Both the position numbers and the translations under genes were made by a program. Below are positions 17,615 through 26,567 of a DNA stretch of 64,000 nucleotides, one piece after another (position 1 is the stretch's first letter; every line of letters begins with the position of its first letter). The notes under the pieces were generated by a model. The model did not search any database and was not told where the DNA came from. It saw only the letters and a list, made by a program, of their open reading frames with translations. The stretch is from Rhizobium phaseoli (GTDB lineage: Bacteria; Pseudomonadota; Alphaproteobacteria; Rhizobiales; Rhizobiaceae), in assembly GCF_003985125.1 (NCBI RefSeq), contig NZ_ML133578.1, forward strand, positions 62,001 to 126,000, read 5' to 3'.

Positions 17615-18382
17615 ATGAAATTTGCCTTCGTAAATGGAATCCGCCAGGAAGCGACGACCGGCACCCGTGGAACTTGCCCTGGTTGCGGCTCGCCGACGCT
17701 AGCCAAGTGCGGCATCAAGCGGCTGCATCACTGGGCCCACGTGAGCACCGCTGTTTGTGACCGTTGGTGGGAGCCCGAGACCGAATGGCATCGGGCGTGG
17801 AAGAACCTGTTTCCGACGGAATGGCAGGAAGTCCATCATCGGGCTCTCGATGGCGAGATTCACATTGCCGACGTCAAGACCGCGAGCGGCACCGTTATCG
17901 AATTCCAACACTCGCCGATCACGCCGCAGGAGAGGGTGTCGCGAGAGGCGTTCTATGATCCCATGGTCTGGATTGTCGACGGCACGCGTCTCAAACGGGA
18001 CCTATCCTCGTTCCGCCAGGAGATCACCACTTGCTCCCCATCGGACGTGACTAAAACCCGAGCCTGGCTCTTGAGGGATCGCGCCTCGGCGATCATCGAA
18101 CGCTGGCGGCGAGGGAGCCGCCCCTTGTTTCTAGATTTTGGCAACGCTGAATTTCCGTTGCCTTGGTTGCCTGCGACGGGAGTGCTCTGGCTGCTGAATT
18201 ATCTTCCACGCGAGCGAGTGGTCGTGACCCCCGTCCTCCGACAGAGCGTCGTTGACCACCTGCTATCGGGCACGCCGATCCAGGGGTTTGCGAGGCCAAT
18301 GCCGGTTCCACCGCCCAGATCGCCATTGCCTGGCTTCCAGGCCCATCTTATGAGGACACGGGCGCGTCGGCCCAGATTCTAA
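17615..18382 (+). CDS. CoiA-like nuclease-fold protein
   Basis: The 255-residue protein begins with a Cys-pair knuckle (CPGCGSPTLAKCG), then HHWAHVS, ETEWHRAWKNLF, HIADVKTASGTVIEFQHSPI and RVSREAFYDPMVWIVDG. This is the competence CoiA family layout: a small zinc-binding N-terminus and a PD-(D/E)XK nuclease core with the Asp of IADV and the Glu-x-Gln-His of IEFQHS. CoiA helps process incoming DNA in naturally competent Gram-positives; alphaproteobacterial members have no proven role. Start 17615 sits six bases after GGAG. The next gene follows after five bases, so they form a pair. Confidence 0.75.
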   Translation: MKFAFVNGIRQEATTGTRGTCPGCGSPTLAKCGIKRLHHWAHVSTAVCDRWWEPETEWHRAWKNLFPTEWQEVHHRALDGEIHIADVKTASGTVIEFQHSPITPQERVSREAFYDPMVWIVDGTRLKRDLSSFRQEITTCSPSDVTKTRAWLLRDRASAIIERWRRGSRPLFLDFGNAEFPLPWLPATGVLWLLNYLPRERVVVTPVLRQSVVDHLLSGTPIQGFARPMPVPPPRSPLPGFQAHLMRTRARRPRF

Positions 18383-18387
18383 ACTTC

Positions 18388-19020
18388 GTGAGGCACAGCA
18401 TGCATCAAGCAGTCGCGAGAGCATTCGCCAGCATCTGGATGGCTCTCTGCCTCATCCCTGCAGCCGGCTTGCAGATCACGAATGCCTTCGCGGAAGACGG
18501 CGTTGTCTTGCATCTCGGCAAAGACAGTCCGGCGCTTCACATACCCGCCGGAGACCAGGACGTCTTCGCGGAACCGGCGTTCGAAGATTACATGTACATG
18601 TTCTTCGACCTCTGTGACGCTATGGGTCTCGACGTCAAAGACCAGTGCAACATCTACCCCATGAACGCCTCGCTAGGCGGCAACGCCATCGCGACGGTCC
18701 AGGATGGAAATCGCATCATCGTCTACGACCGAACCCTCTCCCCGCAGATCGGGTATGAAGGCGCGATGATGGTCATCGCCCATGAGCTTGGGCACCATTA
18801 TTGTCACCACCTGGGAACGGCCGCCGATCCCCGGAAAGAACTGGCAGCGGATCGGTTCGCCGGGGCTGCGATGCGGCTATCCAAAATGAGCCTTGATGCC
18901 GCACTCAGTGCGGTTCCGATTCTCGACGAGCGTCCGTCGAAATCACATCCGGGGAGGGCGGATCGGGTTAAGGCGATCACCGAAGGCTGGAACGATCCGG
19001 CAATCGGGAAGAAATGCTGA
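18388..19020 (+). CDS. Exported zinc metallopeptidase (HExxH, M48-like)
   Basis: A 210-residue protein with an N-terminal signal peptide (about residues 1-37, ending NAFA) and the zinc-protease motif MVIAHELGHHYCHHLG near residue 130; the downstream ELAADRFAGAAM supplies the third ligand Glu and the conserved Asp as in M48 peptidases. Periplasmic. It begins five bases after the CoiA-like gene, so the two are almost certainly one operon, an unusual pairing of a predicted DNA nuclease and an exported protease. Substrate unknown. Confidence 0.75.
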   Translation: MRHSMHQAVARAFASIWMALCLIPAAGLQITNAFAEDGVVLHLGKDSPALHIPAGDQDVFAEPAFEDYMYMFFDLCDAMGLDVKDQCNIYPMNASLGGNAIATVQDGNRIIVYDRTLSPQIGYEGAMMVIAHELGHHYCHHLGTAADPRKELAADRFAGAAMRLSKMSLDAALSAVPILDERPSKSHPGRADRVKAITEGWNDPAIGKKC

Positions 19021-19105
19021 GGCACAAGGCTCAGCTATGCCGGCAAACACCCGTAGCCAGCCGATCAGAGCGTTCCATTGCAGGCCGGTTAAGCTCCGAG
19101 GGCAT

Positions 19106-19909
19106 TCAGTTGCTGTATGAGGACGGATATCCGTTGGCCATCGCCATAAAATTCTCATCGCCCTCCGTGTGCACCGTCAGCAGCGCGTCAGGAGGGAGGG
19201 CAATATCGGTATAGACGTCAATCCCGCTCTGGTAATCACTGAGACCGAGATCGACCATCCGTCGGGCCACCAGCCACGCACCTATCGTGCCGGCCGCTCG
19301 TCCTTCCATAGCAGTACTGATTGGTATCTCGATTTCCAGAATGCGCGGCTTTCCTATTCCGGCGAGGCCAAAGGATGCACCAGCGTCCACCAGTGTCCAT
19401 GATGCGACTTCACCTCCCCAAATTCGGAGGAGGCGTTCTACACCACTGTCGGAGACTGGCTGCGGAATGGCACATGTCCAGAAGAGCCCATCCCTTCGAC
19501 CGTACAATTCTCCGGTCATGAGAGGGCTTGCCGCATATATCTGATCGGCTTGGACTCGGTTGATATGCTGGGCGGCTACCAATCCATCGAGGCGCTCCTT
19601 GAGGAATGGTGCTGACGACAGGACAATCCCCCGCTTACCGATGAGGTCGATTTCTTCATCGGTCATCCGCGCGTAGTGAAAGCAGCGGATGCTCTCTCCC
19701 GAGATCATGTAGCCGATGTCCGCTTCCAGTTCGGCCTTCGACTGGGCGAATTTATTCGCCGGCCGCTGCCAGAAGACTCGGCCCGTTGGCCTTGATGACT
19801 CGATGGCGATCTCTTCTGCACAGAACTTGGCGAGCAGATCGTCCCCTTCGACCAAATATTTCTTGGTCTCGGGTGGGAGAGTCTCGATATCCCAAAGGTC
19901 TATGCTCAT
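19106..19909 (-). CDS. Hypothetical protein, soluble, 267 residues
   Basis: I do not recognise the family with confidence. The protein has no signal peptide or membrane segment. A block IRCFHYARMTDEEIDLIGKRGI near residue 80 has the look of the N-terminal strand-helix seen in some ADP-ribosyltransferase-fold proteins, but the rest of such a site is not evident. The start MSIDLWD at 19909 follows AGGTGCCA. It stands alone, convergent with the metallopeptidase gene. Confidence 0.6.
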   Translation of the reverse strand: MSIDLWDIETLPPETKKYLVEGDDLLAKFCAEEIAIESSRPTGRVFWQRPANKFAQSKAELEADIGYMISGESIRCFHYARMTDEEIDLIGKRGIVLSSAPFLKERLDGLVAAQHINRVQADQIYAASPLMTGELYGRRDGLFWTCAIPQPVSDSGVERLLRIWGGEVASWTLVDAGASFGLAGIGKPRILEIEIPISTAMEGRAAGTIGAWLVARRMVDLGLSDYQSGIDVYTDIALPPDALLTVHTEGDENFMAMANGYPSSYSN

Positions 19910-20191
19910 TGGCACCTGCAAGTTGTCGCGCTCAATTTATCTATCGGCCCCCAGGCTGTCGAGCCTGCGATAGACGCGGCCCTTTCAACGATCCCGATCG
20001 CCATCTCATGTCACCAGCCTGGCTCCAGCAGGGGAGGTCATATTGGTCGAAGTTCACGAGCATCTCTTGGTTGTAAAGTTGAACATAGGTATGCCGCGAA
20101 AGCCCTAGAGCTGAGCAAGGGTATGTTGCGAAGATGTTGAACGCATGCTGCGAAAGCGCATGGAAAAACGAATGATTACAAGCATGCCTTA

Positions 20192-20244
20192 TGCAAACGT
20201 TTGCTGCGAAGGACACTGAATGTCCTTCGCAGCAAAGGTTTGCA
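20192..20244. repeat. 24-bp inverted repeat around a 5-base centre, with nearby GCGAA motifs
   Basis: TTTGCTGCGAAGGACA (20200-20215), CTGAA, then TGTCCTTCGCAGCAAA (20221-20236) form a perfect 16-bp inverted repeat that extends to 24 bp with one mismatch. To the left, further copies of TGYYGCGAA occur at 20092, 20124 and 20146 in the same orientation as the left arm; to the right, TTTCGCAGAC at 20246 points the other way. Ends reading TGT...ACA with internal repeated sites and a five-base spacer look like two Tn7/Mu-type transposon ends meeting. A simple hairpin is the alternative. Confidence 0.6.
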
Positions 20245-20314
20245 ATTTCGCAGACTACGTTTGCCTAATACAACCAAAGGATCAGAGTCGGCCATTACCT
20301 TCGCGAGAATCTCT

Positions 20315-20854
20315 ATGTCCCGTTCGGAGAGGCCGGAAGATTTAAGTGGTTTAGAGACATATCGTGGCTCCACCCAAGGCAAGAGCACGTCTGATCTCCC
20401 AATCGGCCTCGCCCTGCTAAAATTCGCCGACTGGAGTACTATACGCTTCAATTTGCGCGATGGTGTGGGGGCCGCGGAGGGTCGAGTTCTACGGAGTGGT
20501 ATTGGCGTCCTTTTGTCCGAAATAGCAAGAGTTGGTACGATTATGTTGTTCTTTATCCTTTTTGTTTTGCCATACATCGTCGGTTTCGTCGCGCTTGCGT
20601 TCTGGCGACAGGGGTGGACGCTTACGGCGGCAACCATCGCAATGATGGTCGTCTATCTCTTTTCCCTAGGATCGGGGGATGGCCCAGGCGCGTTCGCGGC
20701 GGATGCCCTTCCAACTGTCCTCGCGGTTGGAATTGCAGCCGGGCTGGTAACCAGCATCATTTCCATGACGTCGAACTATCGATCTGGCTACATTGTAGCG
20801 GCAATGTTCCCTCTTGGATATGTCGCTGGTTATGCGGTGATTAGGTACTTCTGA
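20315..20854 (+). CDS. Hypothetical multi-pass membrane protein
   Basis: The C-terminal 110 residues carry about four hydrophobic segments (TIMLFFILFVLPYIVGFVAL, LTAATIAMMVVYLFSL, TVLAVGIAAGLVTSII, YIVAAMFPLGYVAGYAVI); the N-terminal part is soluble. The frame is open from 20201, but that start lies inside the inverted repeat and I prefer ATG 20315. No family recognised. It sits between two sets of transposon-end-like repeats (20.2 and 21.7 kb), so it may be passenger cargo. Confidence 0.45.
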   Translation: MSRSERPEDLSGLETYRGSTQGKSTSDLPIGLALLKFADWSTIRFNLRDGVGAAEGRVLRSGIGVLLSEIARVGTIMLFFILFVLPYIVGFVALAFWRQGWTLTAATIAMMVVYLFSLGSGDGPGAFAADALPTVLAVGIAAGLVTSIISMTSNYRSGYIVAAMFPLGYVAGYAVIRYF

Positions 20855-21326
20855 AGCCCCCCGTCCGGAAGCCACGTGGGAGCGGAATCGGACTCTTTGG
20901 TCCAGCCGACCTGGCACCTGCGCTCAGTGGCGATTGCAATATCGCCGAGTAAAGCCGGTTGACGGGCCTTCGACGATGGGTCGGACGAACGTACATCATT
21001 CGTTACTTCGCACCTGCGGTAATTATCATACGATTCAAATGGCTAAATAATAACAAAAATCAGTTGCTTACTCGAAGTTTCTCGACTACGTTTTTTACAG
21101 AAAAGTTCCGATACACCCGGCCCTCGCCGGCGATATTCAGCGGTCGTTTGACCTTCCTTGGAGGGAGGATGATGACGTTATTTGTCCTCGGTTCTTCGTA
21201 ATGGTGTAGCGAATGCGTGATCTCGTCTCGATCCGATACCGACCTACGGCGGCAATCTGACGCGTCGTACCCCTTTGTTCCACTTTTCTAAGATGGTGCT
21301 CCTGTGTGGCGCGCCCGAGGTCTGCT
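20855..21326. other. Intergenic stretch, A/T-rich in part
   Basis: About 470 bases with a low-GC centre (around 21000-21110) unlike the surrounding DNA. No gene, hairpin terminator or repeat that I can support. Confidence 0.4.
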
Positions 21327-21521
21327 ATGCAAAGGCAAGCTGTCGTATTCAACGGTCAGGAAGTCGGGATCGCGGTCCCTGCCGAAAACCGCCTCAAATT
21401 CATCGCTGTCCGCTTTAATGTCATCGACCTGGACAACAGGCTCTTCGACACGGTTACCGAAATCCGGCGCGCCATTACAGAGCATCTCGCGTCCAGCGGT
21501 CGTGCGATCACCTCTCACTGA
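21327..21521 (+). CDS. Small conserved rhizobial protein, hypothetical
   Basis: A 64-residue protein, MQRQAVVFNGQEVGIAVP followed by NRLKFIAVRFNVIDLDNRLF and a helical tail (VTEIRRAITEHL). It matches a class of small rhizobial proteins of unknown function that have this strand-strand-helix pattern. GAGG lies seven bases before the ATG. Soluble; probably a single small domain. Confidence 0.55.
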   Translation: MQRQAVVFNGQEVGIAVPAENRLKFIAVRFNVIDLDNRLFDTVTEIRRAITEHLASSGRAITSH

Positions 21522-21629
21522 GTGGTAGGAGATATTCTTCAACGCCACTGCACAACTCCGCTACGAGACTTCGCTAATTTGCGTCCACGCGGCCATTGAC
21601 GGGCTGCAAGATATTCTCTGGAGCCACCG

Positions 21630-21750
21630 TATGCGAAGGTGACAGACAAAACTGCTTCTTAGGCGAAAATGGTAGACATTTCGGTTGGCATGCGCATTCT
21701 TATGCGAAAATGACAGACAAAAGCCGCTCTTATGCGAAACTAAGGGACAT
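21630..21750. repeat. Cluster of four direct repeats resembling a transposon end
   Basis: Four units with the core TATGCGAAAATGACAGACA start at 21630, 21660, 21701 and 21731 (spacings 30, 41 and 30), so the pair of units is itself repeated. The last unit ends GGGACA at 21744-21749. Multiple ordered copies that finish in ACA are typical of transposase-binding arrays at the ends of Tn7-, Tn402- or Mu-like elements. No transposase gene is present in the window. Confidence 0.6.
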
Positions 21751-21825
21751 TTTGGCTAGTGGATCGCCTTGGCGTGCGACACCTAGAAAGGCGTGAGTTG
21801 GGGTCATTCTCCAAAGGGCCAATCT

Positions 21826-24800
21826 CTAAATCTCCACGACCTCAGCCACCTCGAGGTACCTGCAGAACGCGTTTGCGAGCTGAATTTGGCGAGGCGTCTT
21901 GCACTCTACCTCGAACAGCTCTGGCGACGCGATCAGGATGGCCATGCATTTCGCTCGGCTGATGGCCACGTTCAATCGGTTCGAACTGTAGAGAAACTCC
22001 ATTCCCCGAGGTGCGTCTGCGTAGCTGGACGTGGCCGTCGAGTAGATCGCGATCGGGGCTTCTTGACCCTGAAACTTGTCGACGGTCCCGACGTGCGCGC
22101 CGGGAATGCGTTTCTGAATCTCGAACACGTGAGCGTTGTAGGGTGCGATGATGATGATGTCTCCGAGCGCCAGAGGACTGGTTACGCCCTTGCGGTCGGT
22201 CCAATACATTTGTGATCCCAGCATTGTTTCGACGATCTGAGCAACGGCGTCTGCTTCTTCGATGGAACGCGACTGGTTGCCAGAATGGCGAACTGGGACA
22301 TAGCGCAAGCCAGTGCCCTTAAACGGGCCTGCCGAAGATGTCCCCTGGACGCTGCAGGCCTTCTCGGAGTCGAGTTTGCCTTCGTAGAACAGTTCGGAGT
22401 TGAAGGCCGTGATGTCGGGGTGGAGCCGCCAAGTCTTCTCGAGGAAAAGACCCTGCTCAGGTGCGATTGTCTTCTGTCCCCGCAGAAGATGGTCAAGTGC
22501 GGATACTCCGGTGCCATCAGGATGGGAGCCTTGCATTGGTTGCTCCAATTGTTGAGGATCGCCAAGGAGGACGAGTGTCGATCCTGCTTGCGAGACCGCC
22601 AGCACGTTCGCTAGCGCCATCTGCGCGGCTTCGTCCACGAACAGCACGTCAACGCTGGCTACGGTGTCCTCGCGGGCCCAGAAGAAGGAAGTACCGCCCA
22701 TCAACTGCACATCGCCAGACGCGACCGCCATTACCGCCGTCGCATTGTCCACGTAGAACCGGACGTCGTCAGTGTCCTCCACCTTTGAAGAGAGTTTCTG
22801 GCCCGCTTGCACCTTGGTGCCTTCTTCCTTGGCGACCTCGATCGTTTTGTCGATCAGGTGGCGGATGACCTTGTGGCTGTTGGCCGTGATTCCGACCCGC
22901 TTACCCAGTTTCAGCAGAGTGAAGATCATATGCGCGGCCGTGAATGACTTCCCGGTCCCCGGTGGCCCCTGGATTGGAAGCACGCCACCCTGAAGCTGTG
23001 GCGCGATGCGGACCGCGCAGGTCAGGGTGTCTTCCCCATCCCTATGTAGGGGCTCTGCGACCCGAGGCGATTGGCACAGAAGCAGATCGCGGGCAGCTTG
23101 ATTAGGTCCGATTCCCTCAATGCCATGGTCGGCAACATACTCGCCGAGCCGCAAGAGCGAGTTTTCTTGCTCGGGGGTGCGGATGAGCGTGTGAGCAAAG
23201 ACCCCGTCAGGATGGAGATCAGCGGACTTCTTGCTCTTCCTGACATCAAGCGTTCGAGCATCCTGCGAAGTCGCCACCACTTTGCCAAAGGTCTCTCCGC
23301 CAGCGGCGCGAAGCTCGTCCTCCTCACGGATTTCCGTGTCCTGCATATCGAATTCATAGCGGTCGGTCGGGATACCGCCCTTTGTCCGCTCGACCGTGCC
23401 TACGAACCGCAGCCCGCCCAACGCCGCCTTTTCGTCCAGCAGTTCCTCCGCGGTCAGGTCGCAAAGCCGGAAGTACTCCCACCAGCCTGCCTTCGCCTCC
23501 CGGCGGTGCCAGCCGAGGCTGTGGGCGAGAATCCACCTCCCGTGCTCGGCGGGTGTTCTTTCCGCGGCGTCGACCGGCACATCCCGTGTCAGCCGCTCGA
23601 TGAGTTCCGCGACGCGCGCGTCGCGCTCTGAGACGCTTTCGCTTGGTTCTTCACTCTCGGGGGAGGGGCGGTCGATGACGGTGCCTGAAGCGATGGCATC
23701 GGTGCGGAGCCGTTCGAGCCAGCCCCGCAATGCTTCTGTTGATCGGCAGTCGTCGTCGTTGTAGGCGGCAACCACCGTTTTTGTGTCGTCAGATATCGAG
23801 CGGCCGTCGTCGAGTTCCAAAGCCACCTGAAGTGCGGAGAGCGCGATGTTCGCATCTCTCAACGGTGTCGAGCGCTCGAATCCGTAAAACGGCTCCAACT
23901 TCTTGATCGAGTAGCTCTCGACGCTTGCCCGAATGGCATTGCGAACGACGCTGTAGAGATCGACGAGCACGTTGGCGCGCAGGAGATTGTCTACCTCGCT
24001 TTCGCGCGTGGCATAGCGCCCCATGAGCCGCTTCAATGTGGCCGGCTCATATGGAGCATAGTGATAGATGTGGAGGTCCGGGAATTGTGTGCGGCGTTCC
24101 GTGACGAAGCCCATGAACCGCTCGAAAACAACCTTCTCGGAGTTTCGGTCAAACGCCCAATCGGCAGTGCGAACCAAATTGCCTGCCTCGTCACGATAAT
24201 GATATCCGAACAGGTACTCGAGCCCGTGCTCGCCGATGAAGGGATCGCCTTCGATATCGAAGAAAATGTCGCCGGGCGATGGTTCGGGCAGCCGGCAGAG
24301 CCCGGTGGCCGGTATCACTTCGAGCAGTTCGTATTGCCGCTCGCCAGCCTCCCGGGCGCACACCTGGATGTGGGCCTGGGCTCTCGCTTTTTCGAAGCTC
24401 GCCGGATAACCGCGTTCAGGCTTCCACGGCATCGGCGAGGGGAGGTCCGCGAACGCCTTTGTCGTCGTAACAGAGTGCGCCCGCAATTCCGCAATCTGGG
24501 TTTTCGATATATTGGCGACAAGGCACAGATGGTCGTCGTCGCGTCTCCGGGCATCGCACTGCTCTGCCCATCTGCAAATGTCGCAATGTTCCGTCGGCTC
24601 CGGGTAATGATCGCCCCGTCCGGCAGCCGTAGCCTCTTCGGTGGCCCTCCTCACTTTTCTGAAAAAAGCGGCAAAGTCAGAGACGCGGAAGGTTTGCGGC
24701 TCGAAGTTGGACCAGGGCACAACGACATGCACAAACTCCGGCGCAATACCCTGCATAGTATGGAGAAGTTCGGCGTAGAGGCTTAGCTGAAGTACCGTAC

Positions 24801-25227
24801 CGCCTTTGGTCTCTCGGGAGAGCTTAGTATCGATGATCTCGTACGACCACGGACCCAAGTCACTGGTTCGTTCCACCCTCCGCAGAACGTCCGCCCTCCC
24901 GATCCATCGGCCGTCGCGAAGCGCCGCCTGCACCACGATCTGCTGCCCTGAACGCATCGCGTCCATGGTCGCGCCGACGTTGTCATCGTTCACGTCAATG
25001 CCGCCTATGACGGTAGCATCGAGGCCTTGCGTTTTCAGATTATCGAGGAATCCCTGTTCATGCTTCAGGCCTCGCTCCCTTAGGACCTCGAGCAGGGGGT
25101 CCCAGCGCACTGGTTTTGCGAGCACTCCTTCCGCAACCTTGAGATCGAGCGCCGTCAAATGGCGACAGCTCAGATGCCCGATCAGATCATGCGCGCTGAG
25201 GATGAGTTGGGTGCCGATTCGCTGCAT
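21826..25227 (-). CDS. RecB-like nuclease fused to RNase H-like and SF1 helicase domains (TM0106/Dna2-like)
   Basis: The 1133-residue protein has an N-terminal RecB-type nuclease with Cys21 and Cys215/218/224, spaced as for a 4Fe-4S cluster in Cas4/AddB/Dna2 enzymes, and active-site blocks GRAD (110-113) and IIDTK (131-135). A central DEDD/RNase H-like part begins with DIFFDIEGDP near 320. The C-terminal third is an SF1B helicase: GPPGTGKS (754-761), VDVLFVDEAAQM, LLGDPQQL, VGTVDKFQGQE and NVAISRAK. It should unwind and cut DNA (or RNA) ends. It stands alone on its strand in accessory DNA; helicase-nuclease fusions of this kind are candidates for repair or phage-defence roles, which is inference. 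Confidence 0.88.
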   Translation of the reverse strand: MQRIGTQLILSAHDLIGHLSCRHLTALDLKVAEGVLAKPVRWDPLLEVLRERGLKHEQGFLDNLKTQGLDATVIGGIDVNDDNVGATMDAMRSGQQIVVQAALRDGRWIGRADVLRRVERTSDLGPWSYEIIDTKLSRETKGGTVLQLSLYAELLHTMQGIAPEFVHVVVPWSNFEPQTFRVSDFAAFFRKVRRATEEATAAGRGDHYPEPTEHCDICRWAEQCDARRRDDDHLCLVANISKTQIAELRAHSVTTTKAFADLPSPMPWKPERGYPASFEKARAQAHIQVCAREAGERQYELLEVIPATGLCRLPEPSPGDIFFDIEGDPFIGEHGLEYLFGYHYRDEAGNLVRTADWAFDRNSEKVVFERFMGFVTERRTQFPDLHIYHYAPYEPATLKRLMGRYATRESEVDNLLRANVLVDLYSVVRNAIRASVESYSIKKLEPFYGFERSTPLRDANIALSALQVALELDDGRSISDDTKTVVAAYNDDDCRSTEALRGWLERLRTDAIASGTVIDRPSPESEEPSESVSERDARVAELIERLTRDVPVDAAERTPAEHGRWILAHSLGWHRREAKAGWWEYFRLCDLTAEELLDEKAALGGLRFVGTVERTKGGIPTDRYEFDMQDTEIREEDELRAAGGETFGKVVATSQDARTLDVRKSKKSADLHPDGVFAHTLIRTPEQENSLLRLGEYVADHGIEGIGPNQAARDLLLCQSPRVAEPLHRDGEDTLTCAVRIAPQLQGGVLPIQGPPGTGKSFTAAHMIFTLLKLGKRVGITANSHKVIRHLIDKTIEVAKEEGTKVQAGQKLSSKVEDTDDVRFYVDNATAVMAVASGDVQLMGGTSFFWAREDTVASVDVLFVDEAAQMALANVLAVSQAGSTLVLLGDPQQLEQPMQGSHPDGTGVSALDHLLRGQKTIAPEQGLFLEKTWRLHPDITAFNSELFYEGKLDSEKACSVQGTSSAGPFKGTGLRYVPVRHSGNQSRSIEEADAVAQIVETMLGSQMYWTDRKGVTSPLALGDIIIIAPYNAHVFEIQKRIPGAHVGTVDKFQGQEAPIAIYSTATSSYADAPRGMEFLYSSNRLNVAISRAKCMAILIASPELFEVECKTPRQIQLANAFCRYLEVAEVVEI

Positions 25228-25409
25228 GATTCAACTGTAAGGAGTGCGAAGCAGCTTGTCGAATCTTCGGGCACAGTGCGTCGTCGCACCTGTGCAGAGG
25301 TGCACTGGAAAACCCAGCATCAATCGAGACTAACACCGCGAGAGGTCGCTGCTCGCGAACTTCGAGACGGTCTCCGTATTTCAAGGCGAGCCGGCTGCAA
25401 TCTTCGCAA

Positions 25410-25703
25410 TCAAGCGCAATGCCGTTCATTGTGACTGTCGAAGCCGCCCTGCTGCAAACACACATCCAACCTGGTGACACGAAGAATGGCGTTGCCAAGC
25501 AGCATATCACATGGAGCATGCGCCCTCACTGGCATTCTCAGTTTCCATCCGAATTTCCAGAGGTCATGTGCCAGCCAGTCGCTGCGAGCGTCGCTGTTGT
25601 CTTTGGGAACATTCTACTCGCTCGGATATGGATTTTCGTGGCCGGCCAAGTCGAGCACCCGGGCTCCCGGCTCCTGGAGATCGATAAGTTCCTCGATTGT
25701 CAT
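25410..25703 (-). pseudogene. Small gene interrupted by an in-frame TAG
   Basis: A strong ribosome-binding site (GGGGGGAC) precedes ATG 25703. The frame reads MTIEELIDLQEPGARVLDL and on to PYPSE, meets TAG at 25614-25616, then continues for 67 codons in the same frame with protein-like composition (SDWLAHDLWKFGWKLRMPV) to TGA at 25410. A nonsense mutation in a gene of about 97 codons is the simplest view. I do not recognise the family, and the gene may be spurious. Confidence 0.35.
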
Positions 25704-26292
25704 GCGTCCCCCCGTCGATCGCTGATGCTACTCGCAGGATAGGCCAATGCAAGGGTTCTGTTATCAACACATTCGCAGACGTCGCAGGGGGACGGTCACT
25801 GGCAGAGGCTTTGAACGCGAGGAACCGTTCGCGTCGGTTGAGGAAATGACGGGCTTCGGGCCGAGCTAGCGAGCTTCATAGGCTCAGAAAATACGGTTGC
25901 CTTGGCGGTATCGCTTGCAGGTGGTAAAAATAAGAACTCGCTGCTCGTCGGCCCCGAATAGCTTCCGGTCCTTCGCCCGTTTAAAAGGGGCGTTGCTGCC
26001 CGAATTGCTGCCCGCGCGGGGGAGCTATAAAGATTTCGCAATGAAATGTGCCACCGCTACACGCTTTAAAAATCCGCTCTAAACCTGCTGCCCCTCGGCC
26101 GATAACCGTCTGCTCGCGGGTTTGACTGCCGCCCCGATGAAGTGACGCCCGAGGAATTTTTGCTGTAACTGGTTGAAACGAACTCACTTTTTGATATAAT
26201 TTATGACGACGGAAGGCTCAATGAAAGTCTTTGATCTGTCGCCCGGGAAAGTCCGCGAATCGGGCGAAGGCGGCGTAAACCCCGGAAATTGA
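25704..26292. other. Gene-free stretch on the 3' side of the tRNA
   Basis: Nearly 600 bases next to the tRNA 3' end, where an integrase gene would be expected if this were an intact island. No open frame encodes one, and I could not find a copied tRNA 3' end elsewhere in the first 26 kb. Confidence 0.5.
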
Positions 26293-26368
26293 TGGTGGGC
26301 CCGGAGGGACTCGAACCCCCAACCAAGCGGTTATGAGCCGCCGGCTCTAACCATTGAGCTACAGGCCC
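26293..26368 (-). tRNA. tRNA with CAT anticodon, probably tRNA-Ile2
   Basis: A full 76-nt cloverleaf with encoded CCA: acceptor GGGCCTG/CGGGCCC, D-stem GCTC/GAGC, anticodon loop CTCATAA, T-arm GGGTTCGAGTCCC. The acceptor and variable loop resemble tRNA-Ile2, whose CAT is modified by TilS to read AUA, more than the elongator or initiator tRNA-Met of alphaproteobacteria. Its 3' end faces the accessory region. Confidence 0.92.
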
Positions 26369-26567
26369 TGACGCCGAAGATCGGCACCGTGATGCCGGGG
26401 CAATGGTTCCCGCAGCACCGGTTCGCTCTAGCCCAAATTGCAGGGAGCCACAAGCGGGCAGGGCAACATCTGTGGATGATGCATATTTCATGGGCAAAAG
26501 CACTGGAACCTTGCCGCGCGGGATACACTTATTCGAATCATATTCCGCATGAAAAGGGCGTTTGCAG

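Noticed and set aside
20192..20244. Simple rho-independent terminator
   Set aside because: The stem is followed by no T-run in either direction, and related sites nearby point to a repeat system instead.
22182..24786. Several plus-strand frames of 110-240 codons over the helicase gene
   Set aside because: They lack ribosome-binding sites and domains, and lie wholly within the well-supported 1133-residue gene.
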